From assembly GCF_042643355.1 (NCBI RefSeq), contig NZ_JBHRSS010000004.1, positions 354,543 to 418,542 on the forward strand: a stretch of DNA of 64,000 bases, in the 5' to 3' direction. The translations under genes and the position numbers were made by a program. The notes below the pieces were generated by a model. It was given only the letters and a program-made list of their open reading frames with translations. It searched no databases and was not told where the DNA came from. Each line of letters starts with the position of its first letter. The stretch's first letter is position 1. This document shows positions 7,499 through 16,001 of this stretch, piece after piece. The DNA is from Salinisphaera aquimarina. GTDB lineage: Bacteria > Pseudomonadota > Gammaproteobacteria > Nevskiales > Salinisphaeraceae.

Positions 7499-8367
7499 CT
7501 AGAGATACAACGCCTCAGCCCAAACGGGCAACGTCCCATCCCTGCACTGCCGAACCACCTCTCCGCGTACTAGCGTCAACAGCCACCGCGGCGGCTGACC
7601 AACCCGAGAGTTGTCGTAGACATGCGTCACGCTGGCCAGATTAGCGGCCTCGCGGATCAACGCCGGGTTGCGATCGTATCGTTCCCGAATCTTGTCTTCG
7701 GGTACGGGATGGCCGCCCATGATGACGCGGGCCCCGACACGCGCCACCGAGAAGTCGGCATGACGTACATTCACGTGGAACAGAACGACGCGATAACCTG
7801 CATCGAGCGCCGTCTGTATCAACGTCAGCTTGCTCGGGTGCGAAAACACCGTTTCGGACACAAACGACCGGCGCTCTGAAATCAATTGCTCGCGTTGGGC
7901 GGCGGCTTCCTTGCTCGCGGCATAAGCATCGTCAGGAGAAGCGCCGCCGCGCTCGGCCTGCCACGCTTCTAGGGCCTATTGCCGCTCCACGCGACCCCGC
8001 GCCGAGGGCCATTTTTCTGCAAGACAAGGCGCGGCGAGTGCCGTGTAGCTGCGCTACATAAGCGAGCTGCAACGCCGTATTGCGGAAAAATGGACCTCGT
8101 CCCGCAGGGTTGCAGCCCAAAATCGCGCCATCCGGCGTTGCAGGACTTGGCCTTGGAATGACCAAGGCCTGCGCCCTGCGCCTTGCCTGGCGCGATTTTG
8201 GGTCGCAACGCGGTGCCGCGTGGAACGGCAACAGGCCCTTGTATGAGGTCGGCGTTGACGAAAGGCGCGTTGGTTTTCGGTTTGATGCGGTCGGCGTACA
8301 GCGTCGACTTACCCGCGCCGTTGGGACCTGCCAGCAGAAACAACGTCGGCTGGCTGCTCCGAGCCAT
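7499..8367 (-). pseudogene. Zeta-toxin-like ABC-type ATPase/kinase (COG4185), split by a MITE-like insert
   Basis: The N-terminal part (8367-8240) starts MARSSQPTLFLLAGPNGAGK (P-loop) and runs to FVNADLIQ. The C-terminal part (7970-7499) runs EAWQAERGGASPDDAYAAS to ERRSFVSETVFSHPSKLTLI and ends in GHPVPEDKIRERYDRN, all typical of COG4185 zeta-like kinases. Removing exactly 7971-8239 rejoins the halves in frame as NADLIQEAWQAER and gives about 199 residues. The ATG overlaps the antitoxin stop as TGATG. As it stands the toxin is interrupted. Confidence 0.85.
7971..8239. mobile_element. 269-bp MITE-like element with terminal inverted repeats and two internal hairpins
   Basis: The ends are 23-bp inverted repeats (7971-7993 and 8217-8239) matching at 21 positions, beginning AGGGCCTATTGCC and AGGGCCTGTTGCC. 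Inside are two long imperfect palindromes: 8009-8094 (arms CCATTTTTC...GAAAAATGG) and 8116-8202 (arms CCCAAAATCGCGCCA...TGGCGCGATTTTGGG). There is no coding frame. No target duplication is evident, yet excision restores the host frame exactly. It would have to be mobilised in trans. Confidence 0.8.
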
Positions 8368-8702
8368 CAATCACCCAGACTCTCGATATCCACACCCGCT
8401 TGTCGCATGGCCTGGATACGCTGCCGGTGTTCGCGTATCTCTGTTGCGGAACTATGGCGCATGGCCTCGTCGTGCAATTCGTCATAGACCGGTTTTTCGT
8501 AGGACGTCAGCTGATCTACAGCGACTTCGCCCTTCAAGGCGCTTGCAATATGCTGGTAGTCGAACTGCCCGGAATGTTCGATGGCGCGGCCGATACGTGC
8601 CCAGTATTCAATCTGACCTGCTTGCGAGCGCTGCATCAGTTGCGACTCGGCCTTGGATGTAAGGGCGAGCTCTTCAGAGACGCGTATAGATGTGCCGGCC
8701 GT
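8367..8702 (-). CDS. ParD-like antitoxin (PF11903 type), start codon apparently mutated
   Basis: The reading frame gives AGTSIRVSEELALTSKAES then QLMQRSQAGQIEYWARIG, a typical ParD-like antitoxin, about 111 residues. At the position expected for the start, 8 nt after an AGAGGA ribosome site, the codon is ACG (8702-8700) instead of ATG. The first usable ATG, at 8636, would remove the N-terminal DNA-binding strand. The gene overlaps the zeta-like ATPase and follows a perfect palindrome. It may be expressed weakly from ACG, be truncated, or be decaying along with its broken toxin. Confidence 0.7.
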   Translation of the reverse strand, partial: TAGTSIRVSEELALTSKAESQLMQRSQAGQIEYWARIGRAIEHSGQFDYQHIASALKGEVAVDQLTSYEKPVYDELHDEAMRHSSATEIREHRQRIQAMRQAGVDIESLGD

Positions 8703-8734
8703 GTCGGGTGTCCTCTGTAGGATGACGGCCTGAT

Positions 8735-8751
8735 TGTAGCAAATTGCTACA
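8735..8751 (-). promoter_or_regulatory. Palindromic operator overlapping the -10 of the ParD-like/zeta module
   Basis: TGTAGCAA-A-TTGCTACA is a perfect 8-bp inverted repeat. On the minus strand it includes TACAAT, a good -10 hexamer, about 30 nt before the apparent antitoxin start. Overlap of operator and -10 is typical of self-repressing toxin-antitoxin promoters. Confidence 0.65.
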
Positions 8752-8930
8752 CCTGCGACGAATTCCCGCGCGCTGCTGGCGTTGGATCTCGGTATTCGAT
8801 GAATCGGCTGTCTTCATGGCGTGCGTGAGCACATGTGGCGCGTGCGGGATCAGTCTTTCGCTCTGACTTCATCTGCGTCGCACAATCCAAAAGCTGGTCC
8901 CGCTCGGCTGCTGCGCGGTCCGTTGAGAAT

Positions 8931-10559
8931 TCAAAGCACGGCGATGGATGAATCCGCGCGCGGCTCGGTGCCACCGCACAGCACACCGGTCGCCGCGTCG
9001 CGGATGATGATCTGGCCGCGACCGAAGCGAGTCGAGTCGTGATTCACGTGCATGTCGTGACCGCGCTCGGCCATTGCTCGCACCAGATGCGGTGGGTATT
9101 CCTGTTCGACGGCAATCCTGCGTCCGCCCATCCATTGCCAGCGCGGTGCATCCAGGGCCGCCTGCGGATTGAGCCCGAAGTCCAGAAGGTTCATCACCAC
9201 CTGCATATGCCCTTGGGGCTGCATGAAGCCCCCCATGACGCCGAACGGTCCGATCGGTTCGCCGTCGCGCGTCATGAAGCCCGGAATGATGGTATGAAAC
9301 GGCTTCTTGCCGGGCGCCAGCGTGTTGTCATGGCCGGCTTCCAGCGTGAAACCGAAGCCGCGGTCCTGCAGGTTGATGCCGGTATCGGGCACTACGATGC
9401 CCGAGCCGAAATCGTGGTAATTGCTCTGGATGAACGAGACCATATTGCCGTCGCCGTCGGCCGTGGCGAAATAGACGGTACCGCCCGAATACGGATCCCC
9501 CGGAAACGGATCGAGCGCGTGCTCGCCAATCAGGTCACGACGAGTCGCGGCGTACTCGGCGCTCAGCAACGCGTCCACGGGTGTTCGCATATGTTCAGCG
9601 TGTGCGACGTACTTGTGTCCGTCGGTATACGCGAGCTTCATCGTCTCGCACTGGCGATGGAGGACGGTCAAGTCATCGCGCGCATGTAAATCGCCATAAC
9701 CGCTGACGATATTCAACGCCATCAAGGCAATGATGCCCTGCCCGTTGGGCGGTATTTCCCAGATATCCACGCCACGGTAACGAGTGGAGATCGGCTCGAC
9801 CCATTCGACCCTGTGATCCGCCAGGTCGCTTGCACGCAGATAGCCGCCGGTCTGGCGCGAGAATTCGTCGATGCGCCTGGCAAGGTCGCCGCGGTAAAAG
9901 CTTTCACAGCGAGTGTGAGCGAGTTCGTCCAGCGTGCGGGCGTGCGCTTCACTGATGAATATGTCGCCCGGTTGCGGCGCATCGCCGTGCGGGGCGAACG
10001 TCTCGAACCAGTGCGCCGTCGCACTGTTACGCGGCTCGGCGTTAAAGGTCGCCACGGCACGCTGCCACATCTGGCTGATCACGGGCGAGACCGGAAAGCC
10101 GTACCGAGCAAGCTTAATCGCCGGCTCCAGGAGCTCGGCGAAATCGAGTCGGCCAAAGCGCTCGGCCAGCGCCGCCCACGCCGACGGCGCGCCCGGCACC
10201 GTGACCGGTATCCAGCCGTCACGCGGCATCGCTTCATGCCCGGCATCGAGCACCGCCTGGCGAGTCAAAGACTGCGGAGACCGACCACTCGCATTGAGCC
10301 CGTGCAGCGCGCCGCCGCCCTGCGCGTCGGCTATCCATACCAATGCAAAGGCATCGCCGCCGATACCGTTCGAGGTGGGCTCGACAACCGTCAAGGCCGC
10401 AGCGGTGGCGATCGCCGCGTCGACGGCATTGCCGCCCCGAGCGAGGATATCGCGGCCGGCCTGTGCAGCCATCGGCTGCGTAGCACTGACCATGCCATGC
10501 CGGGCATAGGTCGCGCTGCGTTGCGAACGGTAGGGATTCGTCTGGGAAAAGGGTATCAA
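8931..10559 (-). CDS. Gamma-glutamyltransferase-family Ntn hydrolase (GGT/HpxW-like)
   Basis: A 542-residue proenzyme of the GGT family, which self-cleaves into two subunits at a catalytic threonine and transfers or hydrolyses gamma-glutamyl or related amides. The N-terminal segment has GGNAVDAAIATAAALTVVEP and SNGIGGDAF. The probable cleavage Thr is in YSGGTVYF, and the small subunit contains MGGFMQPQGHMQVVMNLLDF. There is no signal peptide, unlike periplasmic GGT, so a cytoplasmic oxamate-amidohydrolase (HpxW) or YwrD-like role is also possible. The start is TTG with an AAGGA site 7 nt upstream. Confidence 0.85.
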   Translation of the reverse strand: MIPFSQTNPYRSQRSATYARHGMVSATQPMAAQAGRDILARGGNAVDAAIATAAALTVVEPTSNGIGGDAFALVWIADAQGGGALHGLNASGRSPQSLTRQAVLDAGHEAMPRDGWIPVTVPGAPSAWAALAERFGRLDFAELLEPAIKLARYGFPVSPVISQMWQRAVATFNAEPRNSATAHWFETFAPHGDAPQPGDIFISEAHARTLDELAHTRCESFYRGDLARRIDEFSRQTGGYLRASDLADHRVEWVEPISTRYRGVDIWEIPPNGQGIIALMALNIVSGYGDLHARDDLTVLHRQCETMKLAYTDGHKYVAHAEHMRTPVDALLSAEYAATRRDLIGEHALDPFPGDPYSGGTVYFATADGDGNMVSFIQSNYHDFGSGIVVPDTGINLQDRGFGFTLEAGHDNTLAPGKKPFHTIIPGFMTRDGEPIGPFGVMGGFMQPQGHMQVVMNLLDFGLNPQAALDAPRWQWMGGRRIAVEQEYPPHLVRAMAERGHDMHVNHDSTRFGRGQIIIRDAATGVLCGGTEPRADSSIAVL

Positions 10560-10725
10560 GCGGGATTCCTTCTAGAATCGATAACCGAGTTGGAGTTCGC
10601 GCTCACGACTGATGACATCTGATTTTACGGGGCCTCGATTTTCTTCTTCCCGAAAAGCCACCGGCGTCAAAATTTGTCTTGTACTCAACGGAAAACCGGG
10701 TTGGCGCAACTGGCGGTAACGCCCG

Positions 10726-11592
10726 TCACGACGGGTGAGAGCCTTCCTCCGCTTCCTCACGCCCACGCTGACGCGCTTCGGCTTCGCGCCGCGCTTCTTC
10801 GATCTGGTCCAGCACCGCGCCCACGTCGGCCGCCGTTTCGTCACGCGTAAACAGCCCCGTCAACGGTGTTTCCGGCGCGAGTTCCGCCGCCTCGTACAAG
10901 CCCCATATCTCGAGGGCATATTCTGTTTCCAATATCTCAGGCGCTACCCGCCCGAACGTGGCGCGCAGGTTGTTTACATCGCGAGCGAACATGCGAAAGG
11001 TATTGTTGTTGCTGGCTGCGTCCACCGCCTGCGGCAGATCGATAATGACCGGGCCGTCCGGACCCACCAGCACGTTGTATTCCGACAAATCGCCGTGAAT
11101 CAGGCCGACACAGAGCATGCGCACGATTTGCCGGATCATGAACGTGTGCCATTCGACCGCTTGCGCGGGCGTCATTTCGACCTCGCCCAGTCTGGGCGCC
11201 GGACGCCCCTCGGCATCGAGCACGAGTTCCATGAGCAACACGCCGTCGAAAACGCCAAAGGGTTTCGGGACACGAATATCCGCACCGTACAACTTGTACA
11301 AGGCATCGACCTCGGCGTTTTTCCACTCGGCTTCCTGAACCTTGCGACCGTATTGCGTGCGCTTGCCCGCAGCACGCGCATTGCGACTGCCCCGGGCCTT
11401 GCGCCCCTCGGTATATTCCGCGGCCTTGTGAAAGCTGCGCTGCTGTGACTGTTTGTAAACCTTGGCACAGCGCGTTGCGGACCCGCTGGTCACAATATAA
11501 ACAGTCGCTTCCTTACCGCTCTGAAGTCGGCTGACCACGGTATCGATAATGCCGTCATCAAACAGGGGAAGCAGCGTTTTGGGTGTTTTCAT
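10726..11592 (-). CDS. RIO1-family serine protein kinase
   Basis: A 288-residue RIO-type atypical kinase. Visible motifs are the ATP-binding lysine in CAKVYK (K44), the catalytic loop LIHGDLSEYN (D168) and the metal-binding IIDLPQAVD (D185). The tail is rich in Glu and Arg. Bacterial RIO proteins are cytoplasmic and their substrates are mostly unknown. The ATG at 11592 gives the expected N-terminus (MKTPKTLLPLFDDGIIDTVV); no clear ribosome site precedes it, so the start is less certain than the identity. It appears monocistronic. Confidence 0.85.
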   Translation of the reverse strand: MKTPKTLLPLFDDGIIDTVVSRLQSGKEATVYIVTSGSATRCAKVYKQSQQRSFHKAAEYTEGRKARGSRNARAAGKRTQYGRKVQEAEWKNAEVDALYKLYGADIRVPKPFGVFDGVLLMELVLDAEGRPAPRLGEVEMTPAQAVEWHTFMIRQIVRMLCVGLIHGDLSEYNVLVGPDGPVIIDLPQAVDAASNNNTFRMFARDVNNLRATFGRVAPEILETEYALEIWGLYEAAELAPETPLTGLFTRDETAADVGAVLDQIEEARREAEARQRGREEAEEGSHPS

Positions 11593-11850
11593 AGAGCAAG
11601 GAGCGATCAAATTTGGGGTTGTATTGCCACCAGCCCGTAAAAGCTCGGGCCCGGGGCTGGGGCACGCCATCCGAATTGGGATTTTCGGCGCGTCGGATCA
11701 CATGATGTCATGCTGTGATCGCTGCAGACGCAACGATGCGATAGTGGTGTGTCACGAGAGCGGCGAAAATAACAGCAATTAACACCGCTATCGCCTGCCC
11801 CACCTCGATTCCGGTCTTCCCGGGCACCCCCAAGTTCATGGACGACACCC

Positions 11851-11961
11851 TCACGGCCGGATATCGAGCAGGTATTCCTCTGGCGTAAGTGCCGGCACGG
11901 GCGACGTGCCGAAGTCTCGGACATTGCGAGTGACGATATGGCTAAGGTCGACCAGAATCAC
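11851..11961 (-). pseudogene. PIN-domain (VapC-type) toxin with in-frame internal deletion
   Basis: This 36-codon frame starts GTG overlapping the antitoxin stop. It reads VILVDL, the first beta strand of a PIN toxin with its catalytic Asp, and then jumps to SHIVTRNVRDFGTSPVPAL and TPEEYLLDIRP, the classic PIN C-terminus. The roughly 90-100 residues that carry the other acidic residues are gone while the frame is kept. It cannot be an active ribonuclease. Confidence 0.75.
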
Positions 11962-12203
11962 TGTCCGTGCTTGCCCTGCCGGCGTTCTTCGATCTCGGCC
12001 TCTACATCGACGCCCGGCGGCAGCAGACCCGTGATTTCGTCCAGCACAGGCCGCGGCACTTCCCTGTCGAGTAGACGAATCCGCCGCAGATAACGATCGG
12101 TGACTTCAGTCACGCTCGACCCATTGGTTTTCGCATATTGCTTGGCCAAGGCAATATCTTCTGTAGGCAGGCGAATTGTGAGATTGGAGGTATCTGTGGC
12201 CAC
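11958..12203 (-). CDS. VapB-like antitoxin of a PIN toxin module
   Basis: An 81-residue protein. The N-terminal NLTIRLPTEDIALAKQYAK and TEVTDRYLRR look like a ribbon-helix-helix DNA-binding domain, with an acidic C-terminal tail (DVEAEIEERRQGKHG) that would bind the toxin. The start is GTG at 12203. The 3' end overlaps the start of the internally deleted PIN toxin. The antitoxin itself looks intact and could still act as a DNA-binding protein. Confidence 0.75.
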   Translation of the reverse strand: MATDTSNLTIRLPTEDIALAKQYAKTNGSSVTEVTDRYLRRIRLLDREVPRPVLDEITGLLPPGVDVEAEIEERRQGKHGQ

Positions 12204-12267
12204 ATTCCAGCACCGCAGCCGGGTTAGAACCGACCTGCGCCTGGCCCCCGATAATCCTGGCTTCCAA

Positions 12268-12299
12268 GAAAAAGCCCCCGACCGAGGGCCGAGGGCTTT
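12268..12299 (-). terminator. Rho-independent terminator of the semialdehyde dehydrogenase gene
   Basis: On the minus strand, AAAGCCCTCGGCCCTCGGTC leads into GGGGGCTTTTTC: a GC-rich hairpin with a T-run, about 40 nt after the dehydrogenase stop. The sequence and position are typical of an intrinsic terminator. Confidence 0.85.
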
Positions 12300-12340
12300 C
12301 AGGCACCGCCGAAATCGGCGGTCGGGTATAGACGCCTGTG

Positions 12341-13717
12341 CTACTGCGCGATCATCAGCGATTTGCTGTTGACGAATTCACGCATTCCGAAGCCGCCGTG
12401 TTCGCGGCCGTGGCCGCTGTCCTTGACGCCGCCGAAGGGCAGATTGGGCTGGGCAATGAAGTAGCCGTTGATGCTGACCATGCCGGTGTCGAAATGATCC
12501 CGCGCGAGGCGTACGGCGCGGTCTTCATCCTTGGAGAAGATGCCGCCGCCCAGGCCGTAGACCGAGTCGTTGGCGATACGGATGGCATCGGCTTCGTCCT
12601 TGGCACGAATCAGCGAGGCGACCGGCCCGAACAGTTCGCCGTCGTAGGCCGGCATGCCGGGCCTGACGTTTTCCAGCACGGTGGTCGGATAGAAGAAGCC
12701 CTCGACATCGGGGACTTCGCCGCCGATGGTACAGGTCGCGCCGTTGGCGACCGATTCCTTGACCTGCGCATGCAGCTTGTCGCGCAGGTCCTCGCGGGCC
12801 AACGGGCCGAGCGCGGTGTTCTTGTCCGACGGGTCGCCGAACTCGACCTGCTTCATCTTCTCGACATAAGCGTCGCGGAACTTGTCGTAGACCGCATCGA
12901 CGACCACGAAGCGCTTGGCCGCTACGCAGGTCTGGCCGTTGTTGTTGATTCGGCCCGTGACGCAGGCGTCTACCGCCTTGTCGATATCGGCATCTTCGAG
13001 CACGAGGAAGGCATCGTTGCTGCCGAGTTCCAGCACGGTTTTCTTGAGATGCTGGCCGGCATCCGCGGCGATCTTGCGGCCGGTCGCGGCACTGCCGGTA
13101 AAGGTCACGCCACGTACGCGCGGATGTTCGGTGACCTGGCTGGCCTGTGCGTCGTGGATATAGAGCACGTTGAATACGTTCTCGGGCACGCCGGCTTCGC
13201 GGAAGATGTCTTCCAGCGCCTCGGCACAACCCCAGACGTTGGGCGCGTGCTTGAGCAGCACCGTGTTGCCGGCCATCAGGTTGGCGATCGTATAGCGAAC
13301 CACCTGATAGAACGGGAAGTTCCAGGGCTGAATGCCGAAGATCACGCCAATCGGCTGGTGGGAAACAAGCGCACGGCCGCCCGGCAGATCGCGGGTTTCG
13401 TCGGCCAGCATGTCGGCGGCGTTGTCGGCGCTGTAATCGCAGATGCCCTTGCAGAGATCGAGCTCGCCCGGGCCCTGGGCGATCGGCTTGCCCATCTCGT
13501 CGGTGGCCAAGCGGGCCAGGCGATCCTTGTTCGCGGCGAGCAGCTCACCGACCTTGCGGATCAGAGCGCCGCGCTCGTCGAATGAGCGTTGTTTCCAGTC
13601 GAGAAACGCCTCGTGGGTCTGCTCGATCTTCTGATTGAGCTGCTCGTCCGAAATCGTGTCGAACTCGCGAATGGTCTGGCCGGTGGCCGGGTTGATGCTC
13701 TTGACGGTATCCGTCAT
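12341..13717 (-). CDS. Succinate-semialdehyde dehydrogenase, Sad/YneI type
   Basis: A 458-residue cytosolic aldehyde dehydrogenase that oxidises succinate semialdehyde or a related aldehyde with NAD(P)+. The catalytic Glu is in TVLELGSND (E230) and the nucleophilic Cys in NNGQTCVAAKRF (C264). GSAATGRK and the PWNFPFYQ segment form the cofactor site. VLKHAPNVWGCAEALEDIF and the length are typical of the Sad/YneI branch rather than GabD. The ATG at 13717 starts the usual SINPATG N-terminus; the longer open frame upstream is not conserved-looking. It appears monocistronic, ending at a strong terminator. The physiological substrate is inferred from family only. Confidence 0.85.
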   Translation of the reverse strand: MTDTVKSINPATGQTIREFDTISDEQLNQKIEQTHEAFLDWKQRSFDERGALIRKVGELLAANKDRLARLATDEMGKPIAQGPGELDLCKGICDYSADNAADMLADETRDLPGGRALVSHQPIGVIFGIQPWNFPFYQVVRYTIANLMAGNTVLLKHAPNVWGCAEALEDIFREAGVPENVFNVLYIHDAQASQVTEHPRVRGVTFTGSAATGRKIAADAGQHLKKTVLELGSNDAFLVLEDADIDKAVDACVTGRINNNGQTCVAAKRFVVVDAVYDKFRDAYVEKMKQVEFGDPSDKNTALGPLAREDLRDKLHAQVKESVANGATCTIGGEVPDVEGFFYPTTVLENVRPGMPAYDGELFGPVASLIRAKDEADAIRIANDSVYGLGGGIFSKDEDRAVRLARDHFDTGMVSINGYFIAQPNLPFGGVKDSGHGREHGGFGMREFVNSKSLMIAQ

Positions 13718-14302
13718 ACGGGGCTCCAGAATCGTGAAAAGGCGCGAAGCGCGTCGATGATTGTCGGCCGCGCGGCGCCGCGTTACCCCACCTAGGTGCC
13801 GGTAACCGAGCGATTTTTCAAGGCGAGGCTGGATTTTCGGGAAAGACTGTCTTTGGACAACGCTCGATTCCGGGCGCGGGATCAGATCTTGAAACGCCAC
13901 CTTCCAGGGCTCCGTGGCAGACAGCCCGAGAACCTTGAGCGCCACGTAGCGCTGTCCCGACACCGAGAACAGGCAAAACAAACCGTCGCCTGCTGTGGTT
14001 CAGTCAATCCACACGGCACGCGATAACCAGGCGCGATACGCCGGACGACCCGGCGCCTCGCTGCCAGAATGGCTTCGTGTCAAAGTGAGCGCCGTTCCCG
14101 CGTGCGACTCATCAGGATCCCCTGATTGAAGCCCACGAATTGCGTTTGAGTCCCAAACGCCTTCGGGGCCGGGGCTTTGCGCGCGCCTGGACGGCGTCAT
14201 GGCTCGCTACCGTGCAATGAGCACGCTACGCTCTCCCTTCCTTGCCAACCACGCGCAACGTACTCCGGCGCGACCGTGACGATTCAGTCAGAGGTTTCTT
14301 AG
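13718..14302. other. Intergenic region, no supported gene
   Basis: This is the divergent gap between the dehydrogenase and the MFS gene. A degenerate trace of the dispersed repeat (GGATCAGATCTTGAAACGC) lies near 13879. Short open frames on both strands show no recognisable protein features. Promoters for both neighbours should lie here, but none is obvious. Confidence 0.5.
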
Positions 14303-15754
14303 ATGAATCGGTTCTCCGACACGGCATCTGCGTCTCCACTCGCCAACCCGCTGTTGCTGGTCATGGTGCTGGCTGCCTTCACGAGCGTGCTCAACAACAG
14401 CATGGTCAACGTGGCGATCCCGACGATCAGCAGCGATCTTGGCGTGGCGCCCAGTTCGTCCGGCTGGGTGATTACGGCCTTTTCGATTGTATTTGCGACG
14501 GGCGTCGCGCTGTATGGGCGCGTGTCAGACAGCTACAGTTTTCGTGGCACATTTCTGGCGGGGCTCGTGGTCTTCGGCGCCGGCTCGCTGACCTGTGCGC
14601 TTGCGCCGACCTTCGGTTTTCTCGTCGCCGGCCGCGCGATACAGGCCGCTGGCGCGGCAGCGATTCCAGCGCTGGCGTTCGGGTCGGTTGCGCGGCTGTT
14701 TGCAGCCGGCCAACGCGGCGTGGTGTTCGGCACTTTGTCTTCGGCGGTTGGCCTCGGCGCGGCGACCGGTCCGGTGATCGGCGGGCTGGGCGTGAGTGCT
14801 TTTGGATGGCGCGTGTTGTTCTACGGTACGCTGGCTGTAGTCTGTCTATTGTTCATCGCGGCCTGGCGTTTTCTGCCGGATTTGAACGCCGAGCGTGCAC
14901 GCCAACCGCACCGCTTCGCGCGGCTCGATCTGCCCGGCGGGTTGCTGCTTGCCTTGGGCGCAGCCGCCCTGCTCTACGGCGTGACCGCAGCCAACCACGC
15001 GGGTCTGGGCGCGCCGCTGGCCTGGGGCACGCTGGTTGTCTCAATCGTCATGATTGCCGGTTTTGCTCTGCGTATTCGAAGCGCTGCCCACCCGTTCGTG
15101 CCACCCGCACTGTTCGCCAATCTGCAGTTCCTGTCGGCCTCGGGCATCGCGCTGTTGTCGCAAGCGGCCTTCATTGGCGGCGGCCTGTTCCTGACGCCAT
15201 TGCTGCTCATCAACGAGTTGGGCCTATCGGCATTCAAGACCGGCCTGGTGATTGCGCCCGGCGCATTCGCGGTCGCCCTGCTTGCGCCAACTATCGGCCG
15301 GCTGTCGGATAAATTCGGGCCGCGCCCGGTGCTAGGCATCAGCCTGTCCTGTCTGTTGACCGGTTTGTTGTTCATGTCGGCGTTTGCCGTCGGTGCTGCC
15401 CCCTGGCTGGTTGCCGTGGCGCTGGTCATCGCCAGTACCGGTTATGCCGGCGTCACCTCGCCGGCGGCCAATGCGGCGTCCAAGGCGTTGTCGACACGGA
15501 TCGCGGGCGTTGGCTTTGGCATCTATCAACTGTTCTTCTTCATGGGTGCCGGCACGGGGGCCGCCGTGTTCGGCACGGTGCTCTCGGCGCGCCAACGCAT
15601 CGGCGAAGCGGCGGTCAATCCCCTGTATCGGGGTGGCGACGCCACGGCCGCGTATTCAGACGCTTACCTGGTGGCCTGCGTTGCCGTCCTTTTTGCCATG
15701 ATGCTGCTGATCGGCCTGGGCCGTGCCGAACCGGCGCCGGTCGACCCGGCCTGA
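14303..15754 (+). CDS. MFS exporter, DHA2-like drug:H+ antiporter family
   Basis: A 483-residue inner-membrane protein with about 14 hydrophobic segments. DHA2 features include SVLNNSMVNVAIPTISSDLG in helix 1, the VALYGRVSDSYSFRG motif A loop, and the helix-5 antiporter motif GLGAATGPVIGG. It probably exports a hydrophobic or drug-like compound by proton exchange; no substrate can be named. A GAGG ribosome site lies 8 nt before the ATG. No regulator gene is adjacent. Confidence 0.85.
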   Translation: MNRFSDTASASPLANPLLLVMVLAAFTSVLNNSMVNVAIPTISSDLGVAPSSSGWVITAFSIVFATGVALYGRVSDSYSFRGTFLAGLVVFGAGSLTCALAPTFGFLVAGRAIQAAGAAAIPALAFGSVARLFAAGQRGVVFGTLSSAVGLGAATGPVIGGLGVSAFGWRVLFYGTLAVVCLLFIAAWRFLPDLNAERARQPHRFARLDLPGGLLLALGAAALLYGVTAANHAGLGAPLAWGTLVVSIVMIAGFALRIRSAAHPFVPPALFANLQFLSASGIALLSQAAFIGGGLFLTPLLLINELGLSAFKTGLVIAPGAFAVALLAPTIGRLSDKFGPRPVLGISLSCLLTGLLFMSAFAVGAAPWLVAVALVIASTGYAGVTSPAANAASKALSTRIAGVGFGIYQLFFFMGAGTGAAVFGTVLSARQRIGEAAVNPLYRGGDATAAYSDAYLVACVAVLFAMMLLIGLGRAEPAPVDPA

Positions 15755-16001
15755 CTCGGTGGCCGCAGTCATGCTGGACGACTCCGCTTTTGAGCCGGCC
15801 TGAAACGCGCCGTCGACAGGTTTTTTCGTTCGATTCAGCGGCACCCGGGTTACGCCGCGGACCCGCGCGGCCTGCATTGCTTTGTCTGACTCTTTCGGGC
15901 GCAGTGAATATAGCGTCGGATCGCCGTATCTCCTTTCTCAGTGACTCAAAAGACAAGGCGCCAGCCGTGATGACGCCGGTGCACACTGACCGCTTCGCTG
16001 G

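Noticed and set aside
12338..13585. Plus-strand open frame of about 415 codons opposite the semialdehyde dehydrogenase
   Set aside because: Antisense shadow; the dehydrogenase has catalytic residues and a matching terminator on the other strand.
13718..14302. Possible prophage or integration scar in the long spacer
   Set aside because: No integrase, tRNA or direct repeats were found.
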